Positions 51,747 through 60,277 of a stretch of 64,000 nt of DNA are shown here, in pieces. Made by a program: the position numbers and the translations under genes. The notes under the pieces are model-generated. The model searched no databases. It worked only from the letters and a program-made list of their open reading frames with translations, and was not told the origin of the DNA. Source of the DNA: Saprospiraceae bacterium (GTDB lineage Bacteria > Bacteroidota > Bacteroidia > Chitinophagales > Saprospiraceae); contig JABAQQ010000018.1 in the NCBI GenBank assembly GCA_019187225.1, positions 124,001 through 188,000 of the forward strand, given 5' to 3'. Numbering within the stretch: position 1 is the first letter of the stretch; every line of letters begins with the position of its first letter.

Positions 51747-52049
51747 TCATTTTATCTTCATTCCCGGAATCAGCGGTATGGTCTCGACAAGTTCCAGAGA
51801 CTTGACCATTTCCTTTGTTCCGGCCTTGTATTTGATAAAATGCGGCGTTTGCAGATGTGCCTTGTAGGCGTTCGTATCTGCGTATATTTCCAGTATGGTG
51901 ACGTAGGTCGGGTTGTCTTTTTCAGCGACAGCGTATAAGGTCAGCACGCCTGGTTCGAGCCGCACAGAGGCTTCAATTTCCTCTTTGAGTGCAGCCGTGT
52001 AATTTTCCAACTGCGAGGAATCAATGACGAGTTTCGCCAATCGTACCAT
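51747..52049 (-). CDS. Antibiotic biosynthesis monooxygenase-like (ABM) protein
   Basis: A 100-residue dimeric alpha/beta barrel-type protein: VRLAKLVIDSSQLENYTAAL, EPGVLTLYAVAEKDNPTYVTILEIYADTNAY, HLQTPHFIKYKAG. It fits the ABM/LsrG-like family that acts on quinones or small aldehydes; the exact role is unknown. Its 5' end overlaps the truncated SnoaL-like frame by 29 bp. Confidence 0.87.
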   Translation of the reverse strand: MVRLAKLVIDSSQLENYTAALKEEIEASVRLEPGVLTLYAVAEKDNPTYVTILEIYADTNAYKAHLQTPHFIKYKAGTKEMVKSLELVETIPLIPGMKIK

Positions 52050-52284
52050 ATACTTCCGGTTTTGATGATTTAATCTCCCTGTCCTTGTTCCAGGTCCCGC
52101 TCATGTGGACAAATTTTGACTTGTCGTGGAAGAGATGGGCAAGCGTATCCACCTGCTTGTCCGCCATCCATTGCCACTTTTTTTTGGAGAGTTCGATGAC
52201 TTCCCGTCCGATGTCAGAATTTTGTGCGAAGGAGCATTGCGTACTTATGACGATTAGAAACAGTCCGATAATTGATTTTTTCAT
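52021..52284 (-). pseudogene. Truncated nuclear-transport-factor-2-like (DUF4440/SnoaL) gene
   Basis: The first 70 residues match an exported SnoaL-like protein (signal ending SFAQ; EVIELSKKKWQWMADKQVDTLAHLF; KFVHMSGTWNKDREI). The family normally continues for another 70-80 residues after this motif, but here the frame ends within 18 residues and runs into the start of the ABM gene. A deletion that removed the 3' half and placed the ABM gene next to it explains the arrangement. Confidence 0.7.
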
Positions 52285-52359
52285 TTTTATTGTTTTTTAA
52301 TATGCTGAACAATTTGCTGACTACTGAGGGCAATAGCTTTTCACACGGGCGTTTGGGGC

Positions 52360-53259
52360 TTATGCGTTTCTGAATTTCAACGGACTTTGCCCGACGTGTT
52401 TTTTGAAAAAATTATTGAAATGCGTCACCTCCGCAAAACCCAGCGCGTCTGAAATTTCCGACACATTCCAGTTGCTGTGCCGCAACATAATTTTCGCCTC
52501 CTGTAAAATACGTTCGCCAATGATTTGAGTGGTCGTTTTGTCGGTGATGGCTTTCACTGCGCGGTTCAGGTGGTTGACGTGGATGTTCAGTTGACTGGCA
52601 AAATCGGAGGCTGAACGGAGGGCTATTTTCGGGTGGTTTTCGTCAATGGGAAATTGCCTTTCGAGCAATTCCAAAAACAAGGTGGCGATGCGCTGCGAAG
52701 CGTTTATCTGCTGTTTTCCGGATGGTGCGGCCGGCTGTATTTTCATGGCAAAATGGAGGAGTTCGAACACGAGATTGCGCAGCACATCGTACTTGTGCAC
52801 ATAGTCCGATTGGATTTCATCAAACATTTTTTGGTAAACGGCGCTCACTTGTTCCACCTGCTCGTCCGACAATTCAAACACGTGGTTTCCAGTGGGTTGG
52901 AACACGGCATATTGATTCAAATTCCCAAACTTGTGGAAAAAGTGCTGATTGAAAATACAATAGATACCGGTTTTGATTCTTTCGAGATTATCGCACTTGT
53001 AAGGGATATGCGGGTTGGAGAAAAACAATGCCTGTTTTTTGACGGAAATCACCCTGTCTGCATAGTTCATATCTATGTCGCCAACCACCAGCATGATTTT
53101 GTAAAAATCTCTTCTTTTATATGGCAGGGGTCTGGTTTTGCCGGGTTCTACCGGCTCATGGCGAAACACGTTGAAATGCCCGATTTCATTTTTGATGTTG
53201 TCGGGTATCCAGTCAAACTTTCGTTTGTAAAACTCTTCTAATGATTCGATTTTGTCCAT
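52360..53259 (-). CDS. AraC family transcriptional regulator
   Basis: A 299-residue regulator with an N-terminal cupin-like sensing half (NVFRHEPVEPGKTRPLPYKRRDFYKIMLV) and a C-terminal AraC HTH pair (FASQLNIHVNHLNRAVKAITDK; NVSEISDALGFAEVTHFNNFFKKHVGQSPLKF). In Bacteroidota such genes control nearby oxidoreductases. The ABM/SnoaL-like genes lie directly downstream on the same strand. No gene is seen in the 263 bp upstream. Confidence 0.9.
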   Translation of the reverse strand: MDKIESLEEFYKRKFDWIPDNIKNEIGHFNVFRHEPVEPGKTRPLPYKRRDFYKIMLVVGDIDMNYADRVISVKKQALFFSNPHIPYKCDNLERIKTGIYCIFNQHFFHKFGNLNQYAVFQPTGNHVFELSDEQVEQVSAVYQKMFDEIQSDYVHKYDVLRNLVFELLHFAMKIQPAAPSGKQQINASQRIATLFLELLERQFPIDENHPKIALRSASDFASQLNIHVNHLNRAVKAITDKTTTQIIGERILQEAKIMLRHSNWNVSEISDALGFAEVTHFNNFFKKHVGQSPLKFRNA

Positions 53260-53522
53260 GCTCGCTGATTCAGGCTACAAAAGAACCGGGTATTTCAACC
53301 CGCATCAAATGGATTTCAAAGCGAAACTTACGATTTTCAAACAATTGCCGCCGCCCCACCAGGTTCCCAATCTTTATATACAACGATGGAGATCATGGCA
53401 CTGCCCTTGCCACCCCAGCCCTAGTATGCATACAATACTCTGCCCTGCCGTTGCTGGCGCCATCGTGAACAATAAGCGATGCGGCAAGAGGATTTTATGC
53501 CAAAAAATTGAAAATCAGGAGC

Positions 53523-54143
53523 TTATTCTCCCAACGCCGTCCGTATTTTCTCCAACTCCAGTTTCGTCGCAAAAGCGATTTCATCCTGCTCGGTGGCAAA
53601 GCCGTTGGTGCGGAGGGTGACCAGCGTCTGGCCCAAAGGGACCTGGATTTCCGTCGAGCGCGTTTTGTTGCCATTGCCGTCGTCCTGAATATCCGTCTTT
53701 GCAATAGCCCTGTTGGTTCCTATGCGCACACTCTTGTGGCCCTGACCCAACATACCCGGATTGGTGAGGTACATGTTCAACGTTGCCAGCATGGGCGAAT
53801 TGGCTAATATCTGAACTTCTGCGTCATTCTCCGGCTTTGTTTCGTTGCGGTACCTTTTGATGATTTGCATGCCGCCGCCAATCATTCCCATACCCGCATT
53901 GCTCACCTCGGCTTCTCCCTCCGCTTTCAGGCCGTTGATCTCGGCGGGCAGCGATTCGGCAACTTGTTTGGCAAGCGTCAGATTGATGTCGTTGATGGCA
54001 TCCTGGAGGCTGAGTATGGCCTGTTTGTACTCCTTTTTTGTCAAAAAGTCCTGGGCTTCTTTGATGAAGGTTTCTGCCTGACCCTGCCCGGTTAAAGGGA
54101 GACAAAACAAAACGGCAAGTGAGAAAAGAGCAAGTTTTTTCAT
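53523..54143 (-). CDS. Hypothetical secreted protein
   Basis: A 206-residue exported protein (signal ending LTGQ). An N-terminal helical part resembles a single TPR (EYKQAILSLQDAINDINLTL), then a beta region with a Gly-rich stretch (GMGMIGGGMQIIKRY) and a basic turn. No family is recognised. It lies next to the large inverted-repeat element at 54390-54640. Confidence 0.7.
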   Translation of the reverse strand: MKKLALFSLAVLFCLPLTGQGQAETFIKEAQDFLTKKEYKQAILSLQDAINDINLTLAKQVAESLPAEINGLKAEGEAEVSNAGMGMIGGGMQIIKRYRNETKPENDAEVQILANSPMLATLNMYLTNPGMLGQGHKSVRIGTNRAIAKTDIQDDGNGNKTRSTEIQVPLGQTLVTLRTNGFATEQDEIAFATKLELEKIRTALGE

Positions 54144-54389
54144 GGTAAGACCATTTTTGATGTTGACAGAAAGAAGGCGAAAGGCGGGCAGGATTGCGGT
54201 AAGGGCTCAAAAATAGAAATACTGCTTTAAAATTTATATAAAATCTTTAGGCGTTATAAAGTATTTAATTTCAATTAATGTAATCAAGGCAATATAATAT
54301 CTAATCTTGTCAATAAAATTGCAAGGTTATGGTATTTTCGCAAGGGTATTTATTTCTTTTTCCGATATTCTCAAAACGACCTGACCAAT

Positions 54390-54640
54390 GCAAAACTTCC
54401 GTCCTTGCGGAAATTAACTCAAGTTGTGACCTATTGTTTCACCCCGAAGGTTGTCATGTCGGAACGCAGTGAAGACATCTGCACAACATGCTTTATCCCG
54501 AAATCCTGCGCTTTTTTACAACATTTCGGATTACTTGAGTTGTGTAGTTTCCTTCACTGTGTTACGGAATGACAGTTTTCGGGAAAGGATAAGATAGGTC
54601 ACAACTTGCGTTAATTCCCCGTTCATCAAAGTTGTTGGCA
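54390..54640. repeat. MITE-like long inverted repeat
   Basis: The best arms are 54414-54434 and 54594-54614 (21 nt, one mismatch). The flanking and inner stretches continue as imperfect inverted repeats, so each arm is about 90 nt and the whole about 250 bp. The inner sequence (gtcattccg ... cagtgaagg) resembles the core of the repeat at 4563-4674. It fills most of the 515-bp gene-free stretch 54144-54658; the remainder is AT-rich with no gene seen. Confidence 0.75.
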
Positions 54641-54658
54641 GGAAAAAATTGAAAAAAC

Positions 54659-55135
54659 ATGAGTTTGACAGCACAAATCGCGAAACACCTGAGAGATGTT
54701 TATTTCGGAGGTAACTGGACTTCGGTGAACCTCCGGCAAAGTCTGGCAGACGTGACCTGGCAACAGGCTACTGCAAAAGTTCATTCCTTCAACACCATCG
54801 CTGTGCTCGTTTACCATCTGGGTTATTACGTGAGCGCAGTTACGAAGGTCTTACAGGGTGGCCCGCTCGATGCCCACGACAAATACAGTTTCGACTGCCC
54901 GCCCATCCGGTCGCAGGAAGACTGGGAGAAATTGCTCGAAAGAACCTGGACCGATGCCGAAAACTTTGCCCAACTGATCGGGCAGTTGCCGGATAGCAGG
55001 CTCGAAGAGCCCTTCACAGATGGAAAATACGGGAATTACTACCGCAACCTTTGCGGCATCATCGAGCATATTCATTATCATTTGGGGCAAATCGTCCTGA
55101 TAAAAAAATTGCTCTCGCAGGAGGATGTAAATTGA
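54659..55135 (+). CDS. DinB-like (DUF1572) protein
   Basis: A 158-residue four-helix protein of the DinB superfamily: HSFNTIAVLVYHLGYYVSAVTKVL with the metal-ligand His, and later IIEHIHYHLGQIVLIKKLL giving two further His. Related proteins bind a metal and some act as thiol-dependent transferases; the reaction here is unknown. It is first in a row of three plus-strand genes with an AraC regulator and a DUF1772-like protein. Confidence 0.85.
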   Translation: MSLTAQIAKHLRDVYFGGNWTSVNLRQSLADVTWQQATAKVHSFNTIAVLVYHLGYYVSAVTKVLQGGPLDAHDKYSFDCPPIRSQEDWEKLLERTWTDAENFAQLIGQLPDSRLEEPFTDGKYGNYYRNLCGIIEHIHYHLGQIVLIKKLLSQEDVN

Positions 55136-55165
55136 TGTGAAATAATGCGCGGCGGAAAATAATTG

Positions 55166-56065
55166 ATGGAAACCTTGCGGAGGAGGATTTGCCTCTTTTT
55201 TAAGCAACTTTTTTGCCTCTTACCCTGTCCAAATACAGAACAAAAACGACCGACGCATTTGAACAACAATCTTTCCATACCGCAAACCTCGCGTTTCAGC
55301 CATGTCATCCAGTCCATTTGGCAGGCCGAACGCCGCACGCCTTTGCACAGGGAAACCATCATACCCAAAGGTGTGGTGGAGATCATTTTTAACCTGAACG
55401 ACAAATTTCCCATTATTTCTCAAATCGGCAGCAAGCAATACCGCGTGTCGGATTGTTTTATCAATGGCTTCAACACCGTGCCGATACAACTCCAGCCTCC
55501 TGAACAACAGTTTTTTTTCGGAGTGCAATTCAAACCATTGGCCGTAAAGGAGATTTTCGGGATACCGGCACGCGAGTTTTCCAATACGATCGTGGACGCT
55601 ACCCTGCTCGATGCGGGTTTCCGTTCCCTTTGGCATCAGATCGGCGACCAAACCAGTTTTGACGCCAGGGTTTCCGTTTTTTTAAACTGGATAGAAAGAA
55701 AACGCACGGAGTCTCAGCCCCGGGAGAGCCTCATGAATGACTTTTTGATGGGCGAACATCAGCCCGATTTGTCAGTGACGGCACTTGCCGGTTCGCTGTT
55801 TTATTCACCGAGACATTTATCAAGAAAAATCATCGAGGCGACAGGGATGAATACCGAAGAAATGCTGCTTTATAAAAAATACCTTCATGCGGTTCATTTG
55901 ATGCACCATACCCACCTGACGCTGACGGAGATTGCCCACGACTGCCATTTTTCCGACCAGTCGCATTTTATCAAATCATTCAAGGCTTTCACGGGAATGA
56001 CGCCGGGAGCGTACAAGCGGACAAAAAGCGAGGTGCCGGGGCATGTTTTTGAAGATGTCCGTTAA
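55166..56065 (+). CDS. AraC family regulator with DUF6597-like sensor domain
   Basis: A 299-residue regulator. The N-terminal part has the DUF6597-type pattern (HRETIIPKGVVEIIFNLND; QQFFFGVQFKPLAVKEIFGIP). The C-terminal HTH pair is LAGSLFYSPRHLSRKIIEATG and LTEIAHDCHFSDQSHFIKSFKAF. The ATG at 55166 is used. It starts 30 bp after the DinB-like gene and probably shares its promoter, suggesting it controls the DinB and DUF1772-like neighbours. Confidence 0.87.
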   Translation: METLRRRICLFFKQLFCLLPCPNTEQKRPTHLNNNLSIPQTSRFSHVIQSIWQAERRTPLHRETIIPKGVVEIIFNLNDKFPIISQIGSKQYRVSDCFINGFNTVPIQLQPPEQQFFFGVQFKPLAVKEIFGIPAREFSNTIVDATLLDAGFRSLWHQIGDQTSFDARVSVFLNWIERKRTESQPRESLMNDFLMGEHQPDLSVTALAGSLFYSPRHLSRKIIEATGMNTEEMLLYKKYLHAVHLMHHTHLTLTEIAHDCHFSDQSHFIKSFKAFTGMTPGAYKRTKSEVPGHVFEDVR

Positions 56066-56071
56066 ATACAA

Positions 56072-56101
56072 TTTTTGCGCAGGGGAGGGCGGCCACCTTT
56101 G
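56072..56101 (+). promoter_or_regulatory. Promoter of the DUF1772-like gene
   Basis: TTTTTG (56072-56077), 16 bp, CACCTTTG (56094-56101). The box has one deviation from TAnnTTTG. It lies 19 bp upstream of the ATG at 56120. Confidence 0.4.
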
Positions 56102-56119
56102 CAGCAAAAATTCAGCATC

Positions 56120-56593
56120 ATGAAAAACATCATTTTATTTGCCTCCATCAGCGTAGCCGCCGGGCTGATGTTCGTCAACTTCTACAACTCTCTGGTGGAC
56201 GCCAAATCATGGGGAAGCGACATTCCCAACTCCATTTCCGCCGCAAGGGAATATTTCAAAACGGTCAATCCCGGAAATTTTTTCAGGGTGTATTCTCCTG
56301 TCAATCAGGTATTGGCGTTGTTGGCGCTGATACTGTTCTGGAAATCGGCCCCCGGTGCCCGGATTTATCTGGGTGCTGCCTTCGGGATGTATGTGGTGTC
56401 GGAAATGTTCACCTTCGCCTACTTCTTTCCCCGGAACGACATCATGTGGAAAACAGCCCTGCTGACCGACTTGGATACCCTCAGAAAAGCATGGTCGGAA
56501 TGGAGCGCTATGAACTGGTTGCGCACTTTTATGCTTTTAGTCGGACTCGTTTTTTCATTTCTTTCCCTCCACAAGATTTATTCGTTTCGATAA
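56120..56593 (+). CDS. DUF1772-like membrane protein
   Basis: A 157-residue protein with four hydrophobic helices (ILFASISVAAGLMFVNFYNSLV; VLALLALILFW; LGAAFGMYVVSEMFTFAYFF; TFMLLVGLVFSFLSL). The layout and the short Asn/Ser loop after helix 1 resemble DUF1772/anthrone-oxygenase-like proteins. Function unknown. It follows the AraC gene by 54 bp and has its own promoter candidate. Confidence 0.75.
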   Translation: MKNIILFASISVAAGLMFVNFYNSLVDAKSWGSDIPNSISAAREYFKTVNPGNFFRVYSPVNQVLALLALILFWKSAPGARIYLGAAFGMYVVSEMFTFAYFFPRNDIMWKTALLTDLDTLRKAWSEWSAMNWLRTFMLLVGLVFSFLSLHKIYSFR

Positions 56594-56614
56594 TAACAAC
56601 GCGACGCAGCGCCA

Positions 56615-56715
56615 TTTCCCGCAGATTTTCGCAGAAAAATGTCGCGGATTTTCGCAGATTGAGATCAAAATCTGCGGCTATCTGTGCAAAGTTTTCTGCG
56701 CAAATCTGCGGGAAA
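56615..56715. repeat. cgcagattttcgcag inverted repeat
   Basis: Two arms of about 50 nt, each beginning tttcccgcagatttt/g cgcag in opposite orientations, with internal cgcagatt copies. It is repeat-derived and fills most of the gap before the S9 peptidase promoter. Confidence 0.8.
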
Positions 56716-56847
56716 CACCATAAAAGGTCGCGTACTTGTTAGCCTCCGATTCGCCTGGCACATATCCTTTACGTGGCCGGGAACTGCTTTTTAAGTCGGG
56801 TCTTCTTGCCTCCGTCAGTTTTTCATGCCCACTTATTGCCGCCTCCG

Positions 56848-56855
56848 TACTTTTG
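56848..56855 (+). promoter_or_regulatory. Promoter box of the S9 peptidase gene
   Basis: TACTTTTG, an exact consensus match. The predicted transcript start near 56862 leaves 18 nt to the ATG at 56880 and so argues against the longer upstream frame. Confidence 0.55.
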
Positions 56856-56879
56856 CACGCCTTTACAACCGGCATTCGC

Positions 56880-59123
56880 ATGAAAAAAATGATACTACGT
56901 CATTCATTGTTCGTCATTCGACATTCACCCTTCGACATTCGTCCTTCGATATTTTCCCTGCCCGCCATAGTCCTGACGACGGTGGCTTTCTTGTTGCCCC
57001 TCATTCTTTTTTCCCAAAACAACAAACTTACCATGGCCGACGCGATCCAGAAAGGTCGCACGGCATTGGCGCCTTCCAACCTCTCCCAACTGCAATGGAT
57101 ACCCGGCACAGCGCAATTCACCCACGTTGTCAACAATAAAATTGTGCGGGTGAACGCACCCGACCTCGCGGTGGACACGCTGGACCTATTGCCCGCCATC
57201 AACGAATCGCTAGAGGCCCTGGGCAAAAAGCCGCTCGACGGCATGCCCAAAACGACCTGGGCCGACGGGGACAAATTGTGGTTCTCCACGGAAACCGAAG
57301 TGTTCACTTATTCGCTCACGGAAGGGCTCCGCTTGAAAAACAGCCGCCCAAAAGAGGCAGAAAATATTGATTTTCAGGAAAAAACGCTCGATATCGCCTA
57401 CGTCACGGGCGACGAACTCCGGGTCAATGTCAACAACAAGGAAATGCTCGTGGCCAAAAGCGAGGCAGAGGGCATCGTATACGGCAAGAGCGTTCACCGG
57501 GATGAATTTGGCATCTTTAAAGGCACGTTCTGGAGCCCGTCGGGGCGTTACTTGGCGTTTTATCGCATGGACGAGCGCATGGTGACCAAATACCCGATCT
57601 ATGTGCTCGACTCGATGCCGGCACAGGTGCGTGAAATTCGGTATCCTTACTCAGGCACAACGAGTCACCACGTCACAGTCGGCGTTTTCGATACTCAAAA
57701 CGGGAAAACGGTCTACCTGCAAACGGGCGAGCCGGCGGAGCAATACCTGACGAACATAGCCTGGTCGCCGGACGATCAGTTCGTTTTGATCGCTATCGTC
57801 AACCGCGCACAAAACCATATGTGGCTCCGGCAATTCGACGCCCGCACGGGCGCCCTGGTAAAGACCATCCTGGAAGAAGCGAACGACAAATGGGTGGAGC
57901 CGGAAGTGCCTGCGGCGTTCGTGCCGGGCAGCAACACGCAATTTGTCTGGCAAAGCGAGCGCGAGGGCTACAACCACCTCTACCTCTACGATCTTTCGGG
58001 GAAAATGCTGCGTCCGCTGAGCAAAGGCGCGATGCCGGTGACGCGATTTTACGGCTTTTCCGCCGACGGCACGCAGTGTTTTTACCAAATGGCCGATGAA
58101 ACCGGGCTCAACCGCTACGTTTTTTCGACTAACCTGACGACCGGCGTCATCACCCGCCTGAACGGCGAAGAGGGCGTGCACAGCGGGCTGATCAACAGCA
58201 CGGGCGATTGGTCGCTCGACGTTTTCAGCAATGCCGCCACGCCGCGTTTCATCTATGCCCAGCCGGTGGCCAACCCCACAGACCGGCGCATCGTATTCGG
58301 CGCGAAAAACCCGCTCGACGGCTATCAGATCGGCCTGACGCGCCTCGTCGAGATACCTTCCATCGGTGGTGCGGTGCTGAACGCCCGCATGATCCTGCCG
58401 CCCGATTTCGATTCCAAAAAACAATACTCGGTCATCGTCAATGTTTACAACGGGCCGCACGTTCAGTTGGTGACGAATTCCTGGCTCGGCGGCGGAGAAT
58501 TGTGGATGCACCGGCTGGCACAACAGGGTTACATCGTGTTTTCGCTCGACGGTCGCGGTTCTGCCAACCGCGGCTTCGCTTTCGAGAGCGCCATCCACCG
58601 GCGCATCGGCGACGTTGAAATAGAGGACCAGTTGACGGGCGTGAATTACCTGAAGGCGCAAACCTTCGTTGACCCCAAACGCATCGGCGTCTACGGCTGG
58701 AGTTACGGCGGTTTTATGACCACTTCGCTGATGACCCGGCCGGAAGCCAAAGGCGTATTCAAATGCGGCATCGCCGGCGGCCCTGTCATTGACTGGAAGA
58801 TGTACGAGATCATGTATACCGAGCGTTATATGGACACACCCGGGGAAAATCCCGAGGGCTACGCCAAAAACAACCTGTTCAACTACCTCGACAACCTCGA
58901 CGGCCGCCTGCTGATGATCCACGGCTCTTCGGACGATGTGGTGTTGTGGCAACATTCGCTGCGCTACATCCGCGAATGCGTGCGCAAAGGCAAACAGATC
59001 GACTATTTTGTGTACCCCGAACACCTGCACAACGTGATGGGCAAAGACCGGGTGCACCTGTTCGAGAAGATCGAAAAGTTTTTCAACGAAAACCTGCGTG
59101 ACGCCAAAACGGACAGGCCATGA
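56880..59123 (+). CDS. S9 family peptidase (dipeptidyl peptidase IV-like)
   Basis: A 747-residue exported serine peptidase. After the leader come an N-terminal eight-bladed DPP IV-type propeller (FWSPSGRYLAFYRMDERMV; NIAWSPDDQFVLIAIVNR; QSEREGYNHLYLYD) and the alpha/beta hydrolase domain. Catalytic Ser608 lies in YGWSYGGFMTTS, Asp in GSSDDVVLW (685 or 686), and His near 717 (EHLHNV). It probably removes dipeptides after Pro or Ala from periplasmic peptides. Unusual: the leader before the hydrophobic core is built from a gacattcgtccttcgatatt-type tandem repeat (RHSLFVIRHSPFDIRPSIF). Confidence 0.93.
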   Translation: MKKMILRHSLFVIRHSPFDIRPSIFSLPAIVLTTVAFLLPLILFSQNNKLTMADAIQKGRTALAPSNLSQLQWIPGTAQFTHVVNNKIVRVNAPDLAVDTLDLLPAINESLEALGKKPLDGMPKTTWADGDKLWFSTETEVFTYSLTEGLRLKNSRPKEAENIDFQEKTLDIAYVTGDELRVNVNNKEMLVAKSEAEGIVYGKSVHRDEFGIFKGTFWSPSGRYLAFYRMDERMVTKYPIYVLDSMPAQVREIRYPYSGTTSHHVTVGVFDTQNGKTVYLQTGEPAEQYLTNIAWSPDDQFVLIAIVNRAQNHMWLRQFDARTGALVKTILEEANDKWVEPEVPAAFVPGSNTQFVWQSEREGYNHLYLYDLSGKMLRPLSKGAMPVTRFYGFSADGTQCFYQMADETGLNRYVFSTNLTTGVITRLNGEEGVHSGLINSTGDWSLDVFSNAATPRFIYAQPVANPTDRRIVFGAKNPLDGYQIGLTRLVEIPSIGGAVLNARMILPPDFDSKKQYSVIVNVYNGPHVQLVTNSWLGGGELWMHRLAQQGYIVFSLDGRGSANRGFAFESAIHRRIGDVEIEDQLTGVNYLKAQTFVDPKRIGVYGWSYGGFMTTSLMTRPEAKGVFKCGIAGGPVIDWKMYEIMYTERYMDTPGENPEGYAKNNLFNYLDNLDGRLLMIHGSSDDVVLWQHSLRYIRECVRKGKQIDYFVYPEHLHNVMGKDRVHLFEKIEKFFNENLRDAKTDRP
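56896..56956. repeat. cattcgacattc tandem repeat encoding the peptidase leader
   Basis: Degenerate units cattcattgttcgt, cattcgacattcaccctt, cgacattcgtccttcg follow one another within the first 25 codons of the S9 peptidase gene and encode the variable leader before its hydrophobic core. Confidence 0.65.
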
Positions 59124-59129
59124 AAGTAG

Positions 59130-59203
59130 GCCGGAAGTCCGTTCCGGCCATGCACAACCGGAAGGGGCTTCGGACTATACGTTCGCCGGAACGGACTTCC
59201 GGC
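59130..59203. repeat. Perfect 19-bp inverted repeat after the S9 peptidase gene
   Basis: gccggaagtccgttccggc (59130-59148) and its exact reverse complement (59185-59203) with a 36-nt loop. It occupies the 94-bp gap before the dipeptidase gene; it may terminate or stabilise the upstream message. Confidence 0.85.
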
Positions 59204-59217
59204 TTACAAGATGAAAA

Positions 59218-60105
59218 ATGAAAAAAGCAATTGCACTGATATTTTATGTGCTTCTGTTGGGTGCTGCCTGCCGGAACGATAAGCCTGCGCCTCCAGGCCC
59301 GACGCCTCCGCCCCAGCAGGATTCCCTTGCAGCCATAGCGGAAAGAGACTCTTTAAGCCGGCAAGACACCCTCGAAGCATTGGCAAAAAGGGATTCTGTA
59401 AGAAAAAAGGTAGAGCCCCAAAGCGGTCAGCTGGAGGAAGAAATACAAGAATTGAAGGATCTTGTCAAAGGTGCGCCCATTCAAGCGGAACGCGCGCCGG
59501 CCACCCCTGCCCCGGCCCGGCAACCTTCCTTCACAGATGCAACCTCTTTCGCCCAACACGGTTTTACCGATGTAGCCGCGCTCGACCCAAGCATCGCATT
59601 GGATATCCGTTACGCCACGGCGGACAATTTTACCAAATCGAAGATCTACGACTGCCCGCGTTGCCTGTTGCGCCCGGAGGCGGCCAAAGCCCTCGTCAAA
59701 GCCCACAAAGCACTGCAAAAGAAAGGCCTGGGACTGAAAATGTACGACTGCTACCGCCCCCGGCCCTACCAGCAACGCCTGTGGGACAAAGTGCCCGATC
59801 CCGACTACGTGACGCCGCCCGCCAAAGGTTCCATGCACTCGCGCGGTGCAGCGGTGGATCTGACCATCGTGGACAAACAGGGCAGGGAACTCGACATGGG
59901 CACGCCTTACGACTTCTTCGGCAAGGAAGCGCACACCGATAATGTCAACCTGCCCCCCCGCGTTCTGGCCAACCGCCGCCAGCTCCGCGAGGCGCTCGAA
60001 GCGGTGGGTTTCAAAGGAATCCGCACCGAATGGTGGCATTTTTCCTACCAGGGTAAAAAATATCCGCTGTCGGATTATGTCTGGCCTTGTGAAGAAAAAA
60101 AGTAA
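59218..60105 (+). CDS. D-alanyl-D-alanine dipeptidase-like lipoprotein (M15D)
   Basis: A 295-residue lipoprotein (lipobox LGAAC) with a Pro-rich linker and a short coiled coil (LEEEIQELKDLVKG), followed by the VanX/DdpX-type M15 catalytic domain. Seen: LDIRYATADNFTKSKIYDCP, MYDCYRPRPYQQ, zinc ligands in SMHSRGAAVDL (His207, Asp214), and EWWHF (catalytic Glu271, His274). It should cleave D-Ala-D-Ala in the periplasm, most likely for wall recycling; no vancomycin-resistance genes are near. Two Cys-bearing stretches (CPRCLL; CEEKK end) are extra. Confidence 0.92.
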   Translation: MKKAIALIFYVLLLGAACRNDKPAPPGPTPPPQQDSLAAIAERDSLSRQDTLEALAKRDSVRKKVEPQSGQLEEEIQELKDLVKGAPIQAERAPATPAPARQPSFTDATSFAQHGFTDVAALDPSIALDIRYATADNFTKSKIYDCPRCLLRPEAAKALVKAHKALQKKGLGLKMYDCYRPRPYQQRLWDKVPDPDYVTPPAKGSMHSRGAAVDLTIVDKQGRELDMGTPYDFFGKEAHTDNVNLPPRVLANRRQLREALEAVGFKGIRTEWWHFSYQGKKYPLSDYVWPCEEKK

Positions 60106-60219
60106 TCCGGCAAAAGCGCATAAATATTAGTCGGGAAGCTCCGGAAGATGTAACGGCGCCAATCAAAAACCATTCTGTTGTTGGTAATCCAACCGCCCCC
60201 TATCTTCGTCGCGTCCCGT

Positions 60220-60272
60220 CAATCCGCAAACCCGTAAACCCGTAAACCCGCGAATCCGCAAACCCGCAAACC
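60220..60272. repeat. cccgtaaac-type tandem repeat before mnmE
   Basis: About six 9-nt units (aatccgcaaa, cccgtaaac, cccgtaaac, ccgcgaatc, cgcaaaccc, gcaaacc) fill the region directly upstream of the mnmE start. A TATCTTCG box at 60201-60208 is one base off the promoter consensus. Confidence 0.75.
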
Positions 60273-60277
60273 TTTCC

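Noticed and set aside
53260-53522. Plus-strand frames upstream of the AraC gene
   Set aside because: Short, overlapping in several frames, and without motif or ribosome-binding context.
59218-60105. Vancomycin resistance gene (vanX)
   Set aside because: No VanA/VanH-type genes nearby, and Gram-negative relatives use this enzyme in wall recycling.
60220-60272. Possible CRISPR array before mnmE
   Set aside because: The units are 9 nt without spacers; it is a simple tandem repeat.
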